The notes under the pieces are model-generated. The model was not told the DNA's origin, made no database searches, and saw nothing but the letters and a program-made list of their open reading frames with translations. From DASVDK01 sp036381125 [NCBI: Thermodesulfobacteriota bacterium] (GTDB lineage Bacteria > DASVDK01), in assembly GCA_036381125.1 (NCBI GenBank), contig DASVDK010000315.1, positions 1 through 19,090 of the forward strand: a DNA stretch of 19,090 nt, given 5' to 3'. Shown here piece after piece: positions 1-6,776 of the stretch. Position 1 is the stretch's first letter, and each line of letters starts with the position of its first letter. Position numbers and translations under genes: made by a program.

Positions 1-2
1 GC

Positions 3-764
3 TGCGTCGTGGCGCTGCACGACGTGGCGCCCCGCACCCTCGCCGCCTGCCGCGCGCTCGCCGAGCGCCTCGACGCGCTCAGCGTCGCGCCGCTCGCGCT
101 GCTCGTCGTGCCGAGCTTCCACGGCGACCCGTTGGCGGCGCGCCGCGGCGAGACGGCGCGCTGGGTCGAGGCGCGCCGCGCGCGCGGCGACGAGGTCGTC
201 CTGCACGGCTACTACCATGTCGCCGACCGGCGCCCCGACGGCCTGGTCGGCCGCCTTCGGGCGCGACTGCTCACCGCCGGGGAGGGGGAGTTCCAGACGC
301 TCGACGAGGACGAGGCCGGCCGGCGCATGGCCGCGGGCCTCGCGGCGCTCGAGGCGGCCGGCATGGGCCGCCCCCGCGGGTTCGTCGCTCCCGCCTGGCT
401 CCTCGGGGCGGCCGCGCGCCGGGCGGCGAGGCGGCTCGGCTTCGCGTACACGACGACGCACCTGACCCTCGACGACCTCGACACCGGCCTCCGCCACGCG
501 GCGCCGGTCCTCGGTCTCTCGTGCCGGACGCCCCTGCGGGCAGCCGCGTCGCGGGTGGCCGCGCCGCTGCTCTGGTGCGCCGCCCGCCGCGCGCCGCGGC
601 TCCGCTTCGCGCTCCATCCGGTCGACCTGCGCGCGCCCGCCGCCCTCGAGGCGCTCCTCGGCATCCTCGAGGCGGCCCGCCGCGACCGCCCCGTCGTGAC
701 CTACGGCGGCCTCCTCGACGCGTGCCGGGCCGAATCCGTCACCCGCCAGCACAGCGCCGTCTAA
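3..764 (+). CDS. DUF2334 / polysaccharide deacetylase-like protein (5' partial)
   Basis: Probable metal-dependent carbohydrate deacetylase of the DUF2334 branch of the NodB-like superfamily; the substrate cannot be inferred. The first GTG is at 9, but codons before it are open and read C-V-V-A-L-H-D-V-A-P, the usual buried beta-strand leading into the family's N-terminal HD motif. I therefore think the true start lies left of the window. Counting from the GTG, visible motifs are LHDVAP (His4, Asp5, metal/catalytic), HGYYH (His66, His70, metal ligands) and FVAPAW at about 125-130. The total of about 250 residues fits a single-domain member. No signal peptide can be judged because the start is missing. 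The gene ends in TAA and is followed at once by a 24-bp repeat and a hairpin that may terminate it. The family call is good; the function is generic. Confidence 0.75.
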   Translation, partial: CVVALHDVAPRTLAACRALAERLDALSVAPLALLVVPSFHGDPLAARRGETARWVEARRARGDEVVLHGYYHVADRRPDGLVGRLRARLLTAGEGEFQTLDEDEAGRRMAAGLAALEAAGMGRPRGFVAPAWLLGAAARRAARRLGFAYTTTHLTLDDLDTGLRHAAPVLGLSCRTPLRAAASRVAAPLLWCAARRAPRLRFALHPVDLRAPAALEALLGILEAARRDRPVVTYGGLLDACRAESVTRQHSAV

Positions 765-765
765 C

Positions 766-789
766 GGGGTCAGGTCTTTCCATTTTCCA
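766..789 (+). repeat. Single copy of the 24/25-bp repeat, CAGGTCTTTCCATTTTCC core
   Basis: It begins GGGGTCAGGTC and continues TTTCCATTTTCCA. The same sequence recurs three times in tandem at 17616-17690, in the same orientation. It is AT-rich compared with its surroundings and starts two bases after the stop codon of the deacetylase-like gene. This copy has C in place of the T that begins the tandem units. Confidence 0.9.
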
Positions 790-791
790 GG

Positions 792-825
792 CAGGCAAAC
801 GGTGGGGTCTGACCCCGCCTGTTTT
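792..825 (+). terminator. Compound hairpin with GGGGTC/GACCCC core and TTTT tail
   Basis: An inner perfect inverted repeat GGGGTC-T-GACCCC (804-816) is enclosed by CAGGC (792-796) and GCCTG (817-821), with an unpaired AAACGGT on the left side. TTTT follows at 822-825. It lies about 30 bases after the stop at 764, so it could act as an intrinsic terminator. The core also resembles palindromes found with dispersed repeat families, so a pure repeat origin is equally possible. Confidence 0.4.
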
Positions 826-898
826 CCGAGCGGCTCGGGGGCCGAGGGGCCGCAGGCCCGAGCGCCGTGACGCCGGCCCGCAGGCCGTGCAGCACGGC

Positions 899-1135
899 CT
901 AGCCGCGTCTGTCGCTTCGGGAGGGGTCGTCGTCGGTGGGTTCGGGCGGCGTCTCCTCGTCCGACACGGGGGCGCCCGGGATGGTGTAGCGGCCCTCGGC
1001 CCATGCGCCGAGGTCGATCAGGCGGCAACGCTCCGAGCAGAACGGCCCTCGCGGCGGCTCGTCCCAGCGGGTCGCGCGACGGCAGATCGGGCAGGTGACG
1101 ACGAGGCCTCCCCCCTCGGCCGGCCTGCCGGTCAC
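899..1135 (-). CDS. yacG: YacG-like zinc-binding protein (DNA gyrase inhibitor family)
   Basis: Small zinc-binding protein of the YacG/DUF329 family; E. coli YacG binds gyrase GyrB and inhibits it. Read from the GTG at 1135 it has 78 residues. The zinc signature is complete: C15-P-I-C18 and C33-S-E-R-C37 (CX2C-X14-CX3C). It is followed by [17 protein letters not shown], the segment that is typical of the family. The acidic, proline-rich tail (about 60-78) looks disordered. The GTG overlaps the TGA of cbiX in a GTGA junction, which argues for translational coupling and decides the start. A later GTG/V just before TCPIC would shorten the protein by about 11 residues. Family assignment is strong; the gyrase role here is by homology only. 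Confidence 0.85.
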   Translation of the reverse strand: MTGRPAEGGGLVVTCPICRRATRWDEPPRGPFCSERCRLIDLGAWAEGRYTIPGAPVSDEETPPEPTDDDPSRSDRRG

Positions 1136-1566
1136 CGCGACGCGACCTCTGCCGGCGGCTCGACTGTCGCCTCGCCGGCGCGCGGTTCGCCTTCCACGAG
1201 CATCGCGATGAGGTCGAGGATGGCCGGGTGGTTGCCCAGGATGTCGGTGACCTCGATGGGGATCCGCTCCCCCTCCGGGCCGAGGGCGCGGCGAGTCTCC
1301 TCGACGAGCTGCGGGATGTCCTCGGCGACGTGCCGGCCGATGGCGAGAAAGTAGGGCACGACGACGAGGCGGCGCGCCCCCCCGTCGACCAGCGCGGTCG
1401 CCGCCTCGGCCATGGTCGGCGACGCCAGCTCGAGGAACGCTGCCTCGCAGAGCGGATAGCGACCGCTCGTGCGGAACCGCTCGGCGATGGCGCGCAGGTG
1501 ATCGTTCGCGCCGGCGAGACGGCTGCCGTGGCCGAAGAGGATGACGCCGGTCGGTGCAGGCTTCAT
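1132..1566 (-). CDS. cbiX: Small CbiX/SirB-type chelatase (sirohydrochlorin cobalto/ferrochelatase)
   Basis: Inserts Co2+ or Fe2+ into sirohydrochlorin on the route to cobalamin or siroheme. The protein has 144 residues, the length of the single-domain form that works as a dimer. It shows the LFGHGSR motif near the N-terminus (His13) and the second metal/catalytic histidine in GRHVAEDIP (His79), with the hydrophobic strand LVVVPYFL just before it. The C-terminal 25 residues are low-complexity Ala/Glu. Which metal is used cannot be told from sequence. It is the first gene of a two-gene unit with yacG (four-base overlap) and is divergent from the histidine kinase. No Shine-Dalgarno is seen before the ATG; a TACCGT hexamer lies 7 bases upstream, so the mRNA may be leaderless. 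No other cobalamin or siroheme gene is in the window. Confidence 0.88.
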   Translation of the reverse strand: MKPAPTGVILFGHGSRLAGANDHLRAIAERFRTSGRYPLCEAAFLELASPTMAEAATALVDGGARRLVVVPYFLAIGRHVAEDIPQLVEETRRALGPEGERIPIEVTDILGNHPAILDLIAMLVEGEPRAGEATVEPPAEVASR

Positions 1567-1573
1567 GACCGGG

Positions 1574-1603
1574 ACGGTAGCGAGCGCGCCGGCGGGGTGT
1601 CAA
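1574..1603 (-). promoter_or_regulatory. Predicted sigma70-type promoter of cbiX-yacG
   Basis: On the minus strand a perfect TTGACA (1603-1598) is followed after 18 bases by TACCGT (1579-1574). The expected transcription start falls 6-8 bases downstream, at or next to the cbiX ATG (1566), leaving little or no 5' leader. Confidence 0.55.
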
Positions 1604-1623
1604 ACAGCGGGCGCTCGACTGGC

Positions 1624-1652
1624 TTGACATGGGTGACTCGAACCCGTACGTT
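1624..1652 (+). promoter_or_regulatory. Predicted sigma70-type promoter of the hybrid histidine kinase
   Basis: A perfect TTGACA (1624-1629), a 17-base spacer and TACGTT (1647-1652, matching the TAnnnT pattern). It faces away from the cbiX promoter, the two -35 boxes being 20 bp apart. It would give a leader of about 28 bases before the ATG at 1687, with GGAG at 1671-1674 as a possible, rather distant, ribosome binding site. Confidence 0.5.
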
Positions 1653-1686
1653 CGGCGCCTTCGCGGACCCGGAGCAGAGCGCGCGC

Positions 1687-4600
1687 ATGCCGATGATCGA
1701 CGACGGGCGGCCACCGGTCCCGGGCCCGGCCCCGGCCCCCGATTCCGTGACGCCACCGGACGCCCGTCCCGCGGACGCCGAGACCCGAGCGCTCTTCGCC
1801 CTGGCGGACACGGTCGTGCGGGGCCTCTCGACCGAGGAGGTCCTCGGGCGCGTCGTGGAGGAGGTCGAGCGACTCTTCTCGGCGCGCGCGGTGTGGCTGT
1901 ATCTCCTCGACGAGACGAGCGATCGCCTCGCCGTCCGGGCCGCCCGAACCCCGCATGCCGGCAACCTGATCCCCTTCGACGTCGCACCGGGCGAGGGGCT
2001 CGTCTGGACCGCGTTCGAGACCCGGCGCCTGACCGTCGTCGCCGACGTGGGGACCGACGCGCGGATGCGGCACGGCGAGGCCTACGCGGCCGCCGGGATC
2101 CGGGAGGCCGTCCTCGTGCCGCTCGTGCACGCGGGCCGCAGCACCGGCGTCCTGGTCTTCTGCCCCCGCGAGGGGTGGGGCGGCGAGGCGCCGGACGCCC
2201 GCCGCCTCGCGATGCTGGCCCTGTTCGCCGCCCATGCCGCCGTGGCGATCCAGAACGCCGCCGCCCACGCCGAGGCGGTGGCGGCACGGGCCCGCGCCGA
2301 GCGCGGCACCCGGCGGCTCGCCGCGATCCAGCGCCTCGAGGAGGCGGTCGCCCTCGTGAGCGACCTCCCCTCGCTTCTCGGCCGGGCGGCGTCGCTCGCC
2401 GCGGCAGCGCTCGGAGCGCGCCGCGGCGCGGTGGCGCTCGCCGAGTGGCCCGAGTGGCGGCGGGGCCGCGGCCGGATCGTCTTCGGGACGGCGACGGAGG
2501 TCTGGGCCGACCTCCCCTGGCGCAGCCTCCCGCTCGGCCGTCGGGACGACGTCCTCGGGCTGCTCGAGGGACGGCGGGGAGGCGTCGTGCTGCAGCACCC
2601 CGCCGACGACCCGCGACTCGGACGGCTGCGACGCTTCATCGGTCCGTCCGACACGCAGCAGATCCTGATCGCGCCCGTTCGCTCGGGCGACCGGCTGCTC
2701 GGCGTGCTGGCCGTGGACGACGGGGCGCGCGGCGGCGCGGAGGCGACCGCGCGGATCGCCTTCGGGCCGGAGGAGATGGCCCTGCTCGAGTCGCTCGGCG
2801 CCCGCCTCGGCGCGGCCGTGGACCGGCTGCACCTGGTCGAGTCGGAGCGGCGCCGCTCGCGCGAGCTGCTCGCGCTGCAGCGCGCGACGCAGCACCTGGC
2901 AACCGCCCTCACCCGCCCGATCCTCCTGCCGCTCGTCGTCGAGGAGGCGGCCAAGCTGCTCGAGGCCGACGCGGCGCTCCTGCGGCTGCGCGAAGGGGAC
3001 GAGCTCGTCCTCGCGGCGCACACGGCGGACCTGGCCGCCTGCCACACGACCGACCGGGTGCCCATCCACGGCTCGGTCTCCGGCCTCGTGGCGTCTCGAG
3101 GCGGCCCGGTCACCATCCGCGACCTCGACCGCGACGAGCGCACGCACAACCGGCCGCTCTGGCAGAGCCGCGGGTTCCGCTCGTACCTCGGCGTCCCGAT
3201 CCGCACCGACGGCCGCGTCGCCGGGGTGCTCGGCTTCTACAGCCGGGGTCGGCGGCGCTTCGAGACGCGCGACATCGAGCTGGCGAACACGCTGGCCGAC
3301 GTCGTGGCGGTCGCCCTCGAGAACGCCCACCTCTTCGAGCGGCTCTCGCTCGCGAGCCGCGAGTGGGAGGCGTCGTTCAACGCCATGCAGGACGGCATCG
3401 CGCTCCTCGACGCCGACGGCCGCATCGTCCGGGCCAACGAGGCGCTCGCCCGCCTGCTCGGGGTCGCCCCGGGCGGGCTCGTGGGGCGCCGCTTCGCCGA
3501 TGCGGCGCCCGGCCTGCGGCCGGGCGCCGAGGGGACGCACGACGGCCGCACCCTCGCGCTCTCGGTCTCGGAGCTGACCGACGACGCGGGCCGGCCGGTC
3601 GGCGCCGTGCACGCGGTGCGCGACGTGACCGCCGAGCGCCGCCTCCAGGAGCAGCTCCTCCAGAGCGAGAAGCTCGCCTCGGTCGGGCAGCTCGTGTCCG
3701 GCGTCGCCCACGAGCTCAACAACCCGCTGGCGGCGATCATGGGCTACTGCGAGCTGATCCTGCCCCGGGTCGCCGGCGACGCGGGGCTGGCGCAGGACGT
3801 GAGCCAGGTTCGCCTGCAGACCGAGCGCGCCTCGCGCATCGTCCACAACCTCCTCGCCTTCGCGCGCAAGCGGACGCCCGAGGTGCGCGCCGTCTCCCTC
3901 AACGAGGTCGTCGAGGCGGCGCTCGAGCTGCAGGCCTACGACCTCAAGGTGAGCGGCGTCGAGGTGGAGACGGCGCTCGAGGCCGGGCTGCCGGCCGTCA
4001 TGGCCGACTTCCATCAGATGGAGGACGTGGTCGTCAACGTCCTGGTCAACGCGAAGCAGGCGATCGCGGCCGAGAAGCCCGAGGGCCGCATCCGCGTCGA
4101 GACGCGCGCGATCCGGACGCCGCAGGGCGTCGTCGGGGTCCGGCTCGCCATCCGCGACAACGGCCCCGGTATCCCCCGGGAGCACCTCCACCGCGTCTTC
4201 GATCCCTTCTTCACGACCAAGCCGGTCGGCGTCGGCACCGGCCTCGGCCTGTCGATCTGCTTCGGCGTCGTCCAGTCTCACGGGGGACGGATCTGGGCCG
4301 AGAGCCAGCCGGGCGCCGGGACCACCATCGTCGTCGAGCTGCCCACGGCCGACCAGGCGCGCGAGGCGCCGGGGACGCCCGTCCCGGCGTCGGTCGCCGA
4401 GCGTCCGGCCGCCGACCAACTCCGCCCGCTCGCGCCGAGCTACGTGCTGGACGGGGTTCACGCCGAGCCGCTGCGGACCCGCCGGGGGGCCGCGCCGCGG
4501 ACCCTGCCCGAGCCGCGCCCTCCGGCCGGGCGATTGCCGGGGGTGCCGCTGCGCGTCCTCGTCGTCGACGACGAGGAGGTGGTGCGCCACGTCGTCTCGG

Positions 4601-4908
4601 CCATGCTCGCGCTCGAGGGGTACGAGGCGCAGACGGCCGAGGACGGCGTGGCCGCGGCGGCGCACCTCGCGGCAGAGCCCTTCGACCTCGTCCTCGCCGA
4701 CGTGCGGATGCCCGGCATGGGCGGCCTCGAGCTGGCCGACTGGATCGCGGCCCATCGCCCGGCCCTCTTCGATCGGATCCTCTTCATGACCGGGGACACG
4801 GTCGGCGCCTCGACCGGCGCCCTGATCGAGGCGACGGGGCGCCCCTGCCTCGCCAAGCCCTTCACCCGCGACGCCCTGATGACCGCCGTCCGGGCCGCCA
4901 TGGAATGA
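1687..4908 (+). CDS. Hybrid sensor histidine kinase: GAF-GAF-GAF-PAS-HisKA-HATPase-REC
   Basis: Predicted cytoplasmic hybrid two-component kinase of 1073 residues; I see no membrane segment or signal peptide. Domains by approximate residue: GAF 30-200, GAF 207-385, GAF 395-552, PAS 556-652, HisKA dimerisation domain 653-725, HATPase 765-890, a proline/arginine-rich linker 890-955, and a C-terminal receiver 957-1073. The phospho-accepting His675 sits in [13 protein letters not shown]. The N box ([10 protein letters not shown]), G1 (DNGPGIP), F (FDPFFTTK) and G2 (GTGLGLS) boxes are all present. The receiver has acidic pair Asp961/Asp962, phospho-acceptor Asp1005 ([11 protein letters not shown]) and Lys1057 (LAKPF), so both halves look active. 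The frame is open further upstream but would run through cbiX; ATG 1687 lies after a good promoter, and ATG 1693 is the alternative. The signal sensed and the output partner are unknown; no HPt or DNA-binding regulator is adjacent. Confidence 0.9.
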   Translation: MPMIDDGRPPVPGPAPAPDSVTPPDARPADAETRALFALADTVVRGLSTEEVLGRVVEEVERLFSARAVWLYLLDETSDRLAVRAARTPHAGNLIPFDVAPGEGLVWTAFETRRLTVVADVGTDARMRHGEAYAAAGIREAVLVPLVHAGRSTGVLVFCPREGWGGEAPDARRLAMLALFAAHAAVAIQNAAAHAEAVAARARAERGTRRLAAIQRLEEAVALVSDLPSLLGRAASLAAAALGARRGAVALAEWPEWRRGRGRIVFGTATEVWADLPWRSLPLGRRDDVLGLLEGRRGGVVLQHPADDPRLGRLRRFIGPSDTQQILIAPVRSGDRLLGVLAVDDGARGGAEATARIAFGPEEMALLESLGARLGAAVDRLHLVESERRRSRELLALQRATQHLATALTRPILLPLVVEEAAKLLEADAALLRLREGDELVLAAHTADLAACHTTDRVPIHGSVSGLVASRGGPVTIRDLDRDERTHNRPLWQSRGFRSYLGVPIRTDGRVAGVLGFYSRGRRRFETRDIELANTLADVVAVALENAHLFERLSLASREWEASFNAMQDGIALLDADGRIVRANEALARLLGVAPGGLVGRRFADAAPGLRPGAEGTHDGRTLALSVSELTDDAGRPVGAVHAVRDVTAERRLQEQLLQSEKLASVGQLVSGVAHELNNPLAAIMGYCELILPRVAGDAGLAQDVSQVRLQTERASRIVHNLLAFARKRTPEVRAVSLNEVVEAALELQAYDLKVSGVEVETALEAGLPAVMADFHQMEDVVVNVLVNAKQAIAAEKPEGRIRVETRAIRTPQGVVGVRLAIRDNGPGIPREHLHRVFDPFFTTKPVGVGTGLGLSICFGVVQSHGGRIWAESQPGAGTTIVVELPTADQAREAPGTPVPASVAERPAADQLRPLAPSYVLDGVHAEPLRTRRGAAPRTLPEPRPPAGRLPGVPLRVLVVDDEEVVRHVVSAMLALEGYEAQTAEDGVAAAAHLAAEPFDLVLADVRMPGMGGLELADWIAAHRPALFDRILFMTGDTVGASTGALIEATGRPCLAKPFTRDALMTAVRAAME

Positions 4909-4933
4909 CGGCGTCTCGCCGCGCGACTACAAT
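4905..4933 (+). promoter_or_regulatory. Predicted promoter of the 96-aa gene, overlapping the kinase stop
   Basis: ATGACG (4905-4910, four of six matches to TTGACA) overlaps the kinase stop codon. It is followed after 17 bases by TACAAT (4928-4933, five of six matches to TATAAT). Six bases later comes the ATG at 4940, so transcription would begin at or next to the start codon. Confidence 0.45.
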
Positions 4934-4939
4934 GGCAGC

Positions 4940-5230
4940 ATGAGCCCGATCAACGGGGCTGCACGCCACCCCTCCGGCCCGAACGACCTGCCGCACTTCG
5001 AGCGAGACCTCGCCAACCGGCTCGCCAGTCAGGGCGCGCACGGCGTGCGCGCCGAGGTGAGCTGGATGGCCAGGCCGGTCGCCGCCTTCAAGGTGACGCT
5101 CCAGGAGGACGACCGACGCGAGACCTTCGGCGTCCCGGTCCGCGTCCTCGCCGCCGATCGCGACGGCCGCACCTTCGACAGGATCGTCGCCGACGCCCTG
5201 CGGCGGCTGCGCGGCCGCGCGGGCCACTGA
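4940..5230 (+). CDS. Hypothetical protein, 96 aa
   Basis: I do not recognise this family. The 96-residue product has a polar N-terminus, then a mixed helix/strand pattern: an amphipathic helix around FERDLANRLASQ, strands around AEVSWMA, AAFKVTL and VPVRVLAADR, and a C-terminal basic helix TFDRIVADALRRLR. No cysteines, signal peptide or membrane segment are present. Codon positions carry the strong third-position GC bias of the neighbours, which supports a real gene. It lies 31 bases after the hybrid kinase but has its own promoter-like TACAAT and no Shine-Dalgarno, so it is probably transcribed separately and leaderless. Its position between two signalling genes suggests, without proof, a regulatory role. 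Confidence 0.6.
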   Translation: MSPINGAARHPSGPNDLPHFERDLANRLASQGAHGVRAEVSWMARPVAAFKVTLQEDDRRETFGVPVRVLAADRDGRTFDRIVADALRRLRGRAGH

Positions 5231-5270
5231 GGCCGCCGCCTCGCGGCCGCGCGGATCGGGCCTCGGCCCG
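5231..5270 (+). other. Two small GC hairpins after the 96-aa gene
   Basis: GGCCGC (5231-5236) pairs with GCGGCC (5243-5248) across six bases, directly after the TGA. Then CGGGCC (5257-5262) pairs with GGCCCG (5265-5270). No T tract follows, so this is at most a weak or Rho-assisted terminator. The rest of the gap to 5448 shows nothing I can name. Confidence 0.3.
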
Positions 5271-5462
5271 TACGACCGCGGGGCCCGGCGCCCGGTCCTC
5301 TCGCGACCGTCCCCCCGATCACCGCACATGGCGCTGGAATTCCGGCGCGCCGTGAGCCCGGTCATGGCTCCCTCGACCCGGTACGCGTAGGGTGGCGCGG
5401 CATTCGAGCCGGCCGGCTCCCGGGGAGGGGCCGGCGCCCACTCTTCCAGGGAGGCGTTCCGC

Positions 5463-6173
5463 ATGTTCCGAATCCTCGTCTGCGACCCCGACCTGCTCAC
5501 GATCATGGAGCGCGAGCGCTGGTTCCTGCACCCGGCCAGGTACCAGGTGCTCCGGGCCGTGACCGGCGCCGAGGCGGTTGCCCACGCCCGGCGCACGCGC
5601 CCCGACGTGCTCGTGGTCGCGCAGGCGCTCGCCGATGGGCCGGGCATTGCCGCGGCGCGCGGCGTCCGCCATGCGCCGAGCTGTGCGGAGGTCCCGGCGA
5701 TCCTCACCGCGGACCCCGCCTCCGCCCTCGATCCCGCCTTCCGCCAGCGGGCGACCGCCGCCGGCATCCAGGCGGTCCTCGCCCGCCCCATCGGCCGCGA
5801 GGACTTCTTCGGCGCGGTCCGTCGGGTGGGGCTGCCCACCGGCGCGCCGACGGTGCGGGTCCCGGTCTCGGCCGCGGCCACGCTGGCGACGCCGGCCGGC
5901 CAGATCACCGGCCAGGTGGTGAACCTCTCGCGCGGCGGCGTCTACGTCGCCACCGACCGGCAGCTCCCGGCCGGCTCCAAGGTGCGCGTCGGCCTCACGC
6001 TGCCGCGCTTCACGAACCCGATCACGCTCAACGGGCAGGTCAAGTGGGCGAACCCGGGGGGCGCCGAGGGGCTGCCGGCCGGCGTCGGCGTGGAGTTCAC
6101 GGAGCTGCCGACGCTCACGCAGAGCACGCTCAACCTCTTCATCCTCTCGTCGCCGCGCGCGGTGCAGCTCTAG
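5463..6173 (+). CDS. Degenerate receiver domain fused to a PilZ domain
   Basis: A 236-residue two-domain signalling protein. Residues 1-120 have the receiver fold pattern (FRILVCDPD, then DVLVV, AILTAD and LARPIGREDF). The usual phospho-acceptor position after the third strand reads V-V-A53-Q54 rather than Asp, and the conserved Lys-Pro is Arg108-Pro, so it should not be phosphorylated in the normal way. Residues 130-225 are PilZ-like: R132-V-P-V-S136, then NLSRGG (154-159), the second c-di-GMP motif. The first motif, normally RxxxR, has Ser in place of its second Arg, so c-di-GMP binding may be weak or lost. The layout resembles REC-PilZ proteins common in myxobacteria and other deltaproteobacteria. 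AGGGAGG at 5448-5454, eight bases before the ATG, supports the start, unlike the neighbouring genes that lack such sites. A long hairpin follows the stop. Confidence 0.82.
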   Translation: MFRILVCDPDLLTIMERERWFLHPARYQVLRAVTGAEAVAHARRTRPDVLVVAQALADGPGIAAARGVRHAPSCAEVPAILTADPASALDPAFRQRATAAGIQAVLARPIGREDFFGAVRRVGLPTGAPTVRVPVSAAATLATPAGQITGQVVNLSRGGVYVATDRQLPAGSKVRVGLTLPRFTNPITLNGQVKWANPGGAEGLPAGVGVEFTELPTLTQSTLNLFILSSPRAVQL

Positions 6174-6184
6174 ACGAGTCAGGA

Positions 6185-6231
6185 GGAGGGGGGACTCCGG
6201 CTCGGCGGATGCCGAGCGGGAGCCTCCCTCC
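6185..6231 (+). terminator. Long GC-rich hairpin after the REC-PilZ gene
   Basis: The inner stem GCTCGGC (6200-6206) pairs with GCCGAGC (6211-6217) around a GGAT tetraloop. After one G-G mismatch, CTCC (6195-6198) pairs with GGAG (6219-6222). Then, past a bulged A, GGAGGGGGG (6185-6193) pairs with the CCTCCCTCC ending at 6231, with one G-U pair. It begins 11 bases after the TAG. There is no T tract after it, so it may end transcription poorly or protect the 3' end. Confidence 0.45.
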
Positions 6232-6494
6232 CGACAGCTCGGCCGCCGAACCGCGGCGAGTCGCGGCGCGCGCCGCGCGACCCCCCGAAGCCGCGCGACC
6301 TCCCCATCGTGTCACCCGCTCCGGCCCGTTCACGAGGCCCCGTCAGGGTCGGGTGCCAGAACCCGACATCGCGTGACCGGGTCGCCGGTGAACGCTCCCT
6401 CCAGTCCTCGAGAGCCTCCCGCAGGTGATCTGGACCAGAGATCAGCCCGACAGCTTGCTCCAGGGGTCACGGCCTGCCGTGCCGACGCTCGCAG
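6232..6494. other. Non-coding stretch with no recognisable gene
   Basis: Between the terminator-like hairpin and the beta-propeller relic I find no convincing reading frame on either strand. The only structure is a short inverted repeat at 6348-6367. The right-hand part is locally less GC-rich than the flanking genes and may be eroded coding sequence. Confidence 0.4.
6348..6367. repeat. Perfect 7-bp inverted repeat
   Basis: GTCGGGT (6348-6354) and ACCCGAC (6361-6367) are separated by GCCAGA. It is isolated in the non-coding gap before the pseudogene; no second copy was noticed in the window. Confidence 0.5.
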
Positions 6495-6497
6495 CCG

Positions 6498-6725
6498 TAC
6501 ATCGATCCGGCAACCGGGAGCCTCGATCCCGTGCCCCAGGCCCCGGTCGCGCTGGCGCAGCTCCCGCGCGGCGGCGTGATGGAGCCTTCGGGCCGGTACC
6601 TTTACGTGCCGTCGTACGGATCGATCCACGTGCTGGCCGCCGATCCGCGGACCGGGGGGCTCGAGCCGACCGGAGCCGCCGTCGAGACGGGAGACACCGC
6701 CGTCGCCATCGCCGTGACGCCGTGA
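6498..6725 (+). pseudogene. Relic of a lactonase/YVTN-type beta-propeller gene (3' end only)
   Basis: The frame reads YIDPATGSLDPV, then MEPSGRYLYVPSYGSIHVL, then ADPRTGGLEPTG and TGDTAVAIAVTP before a stop. These are repeated blade motifs of secreted beta-propellers of the 6-phosphogluconolactonase/YVTN kind (xDPxTGxL and GRxLYVxxYGS). About one and a half to two blades remain, where an intact protein has about seven. Upstream in the same frame the similarity stops abruptly and no signal peptide or plausible start appears. The GTG at 6531 would give only 64 residues. I read it as the decayed 3' end of a gene whose 5' part was deleted. It should not be confused with the unrelated SugarP-isomerase-fold Pgl at 17855. 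Confidence 0.6.
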
Positions 6726-6776
6726 GCGGGCCGGCGGCGTACGTTCGCGGCGGACGTGGTCGCCGACCGGCAGGCG

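Noticed and set aside
1624-1660. tRNA-like fragment: the minus strand reads GGGTTCGAGTCACCC, resembling a T-arm
   Set aside because: The stem does not pair in the canonical register, no acceptor stem or anticodon arm can be drawn around it, and the stretch is better explained by the promoter with TTGACA.
1228-1686. N-terminal extension of the kinase into the cbiX region
   Set aside because: It would run antisense through cbiX and across both predicted promoters; the extra residues show no domain.
1600-4755. Open frame of about 1050 codons antisense to the hybrid kinase
   Set aside because: It mirrors the kinase frame, is rich in Arg/Gly/Asp with no domain resemblance, and is expected from extreme third-position GC.
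6531-6725. 64-residue frame from GTG 6531 as an intact small gene
   Set aside because: The propeller-blade motif already begins upstream of this GTG, so the codon is internal to a truncated relic rather than a start.
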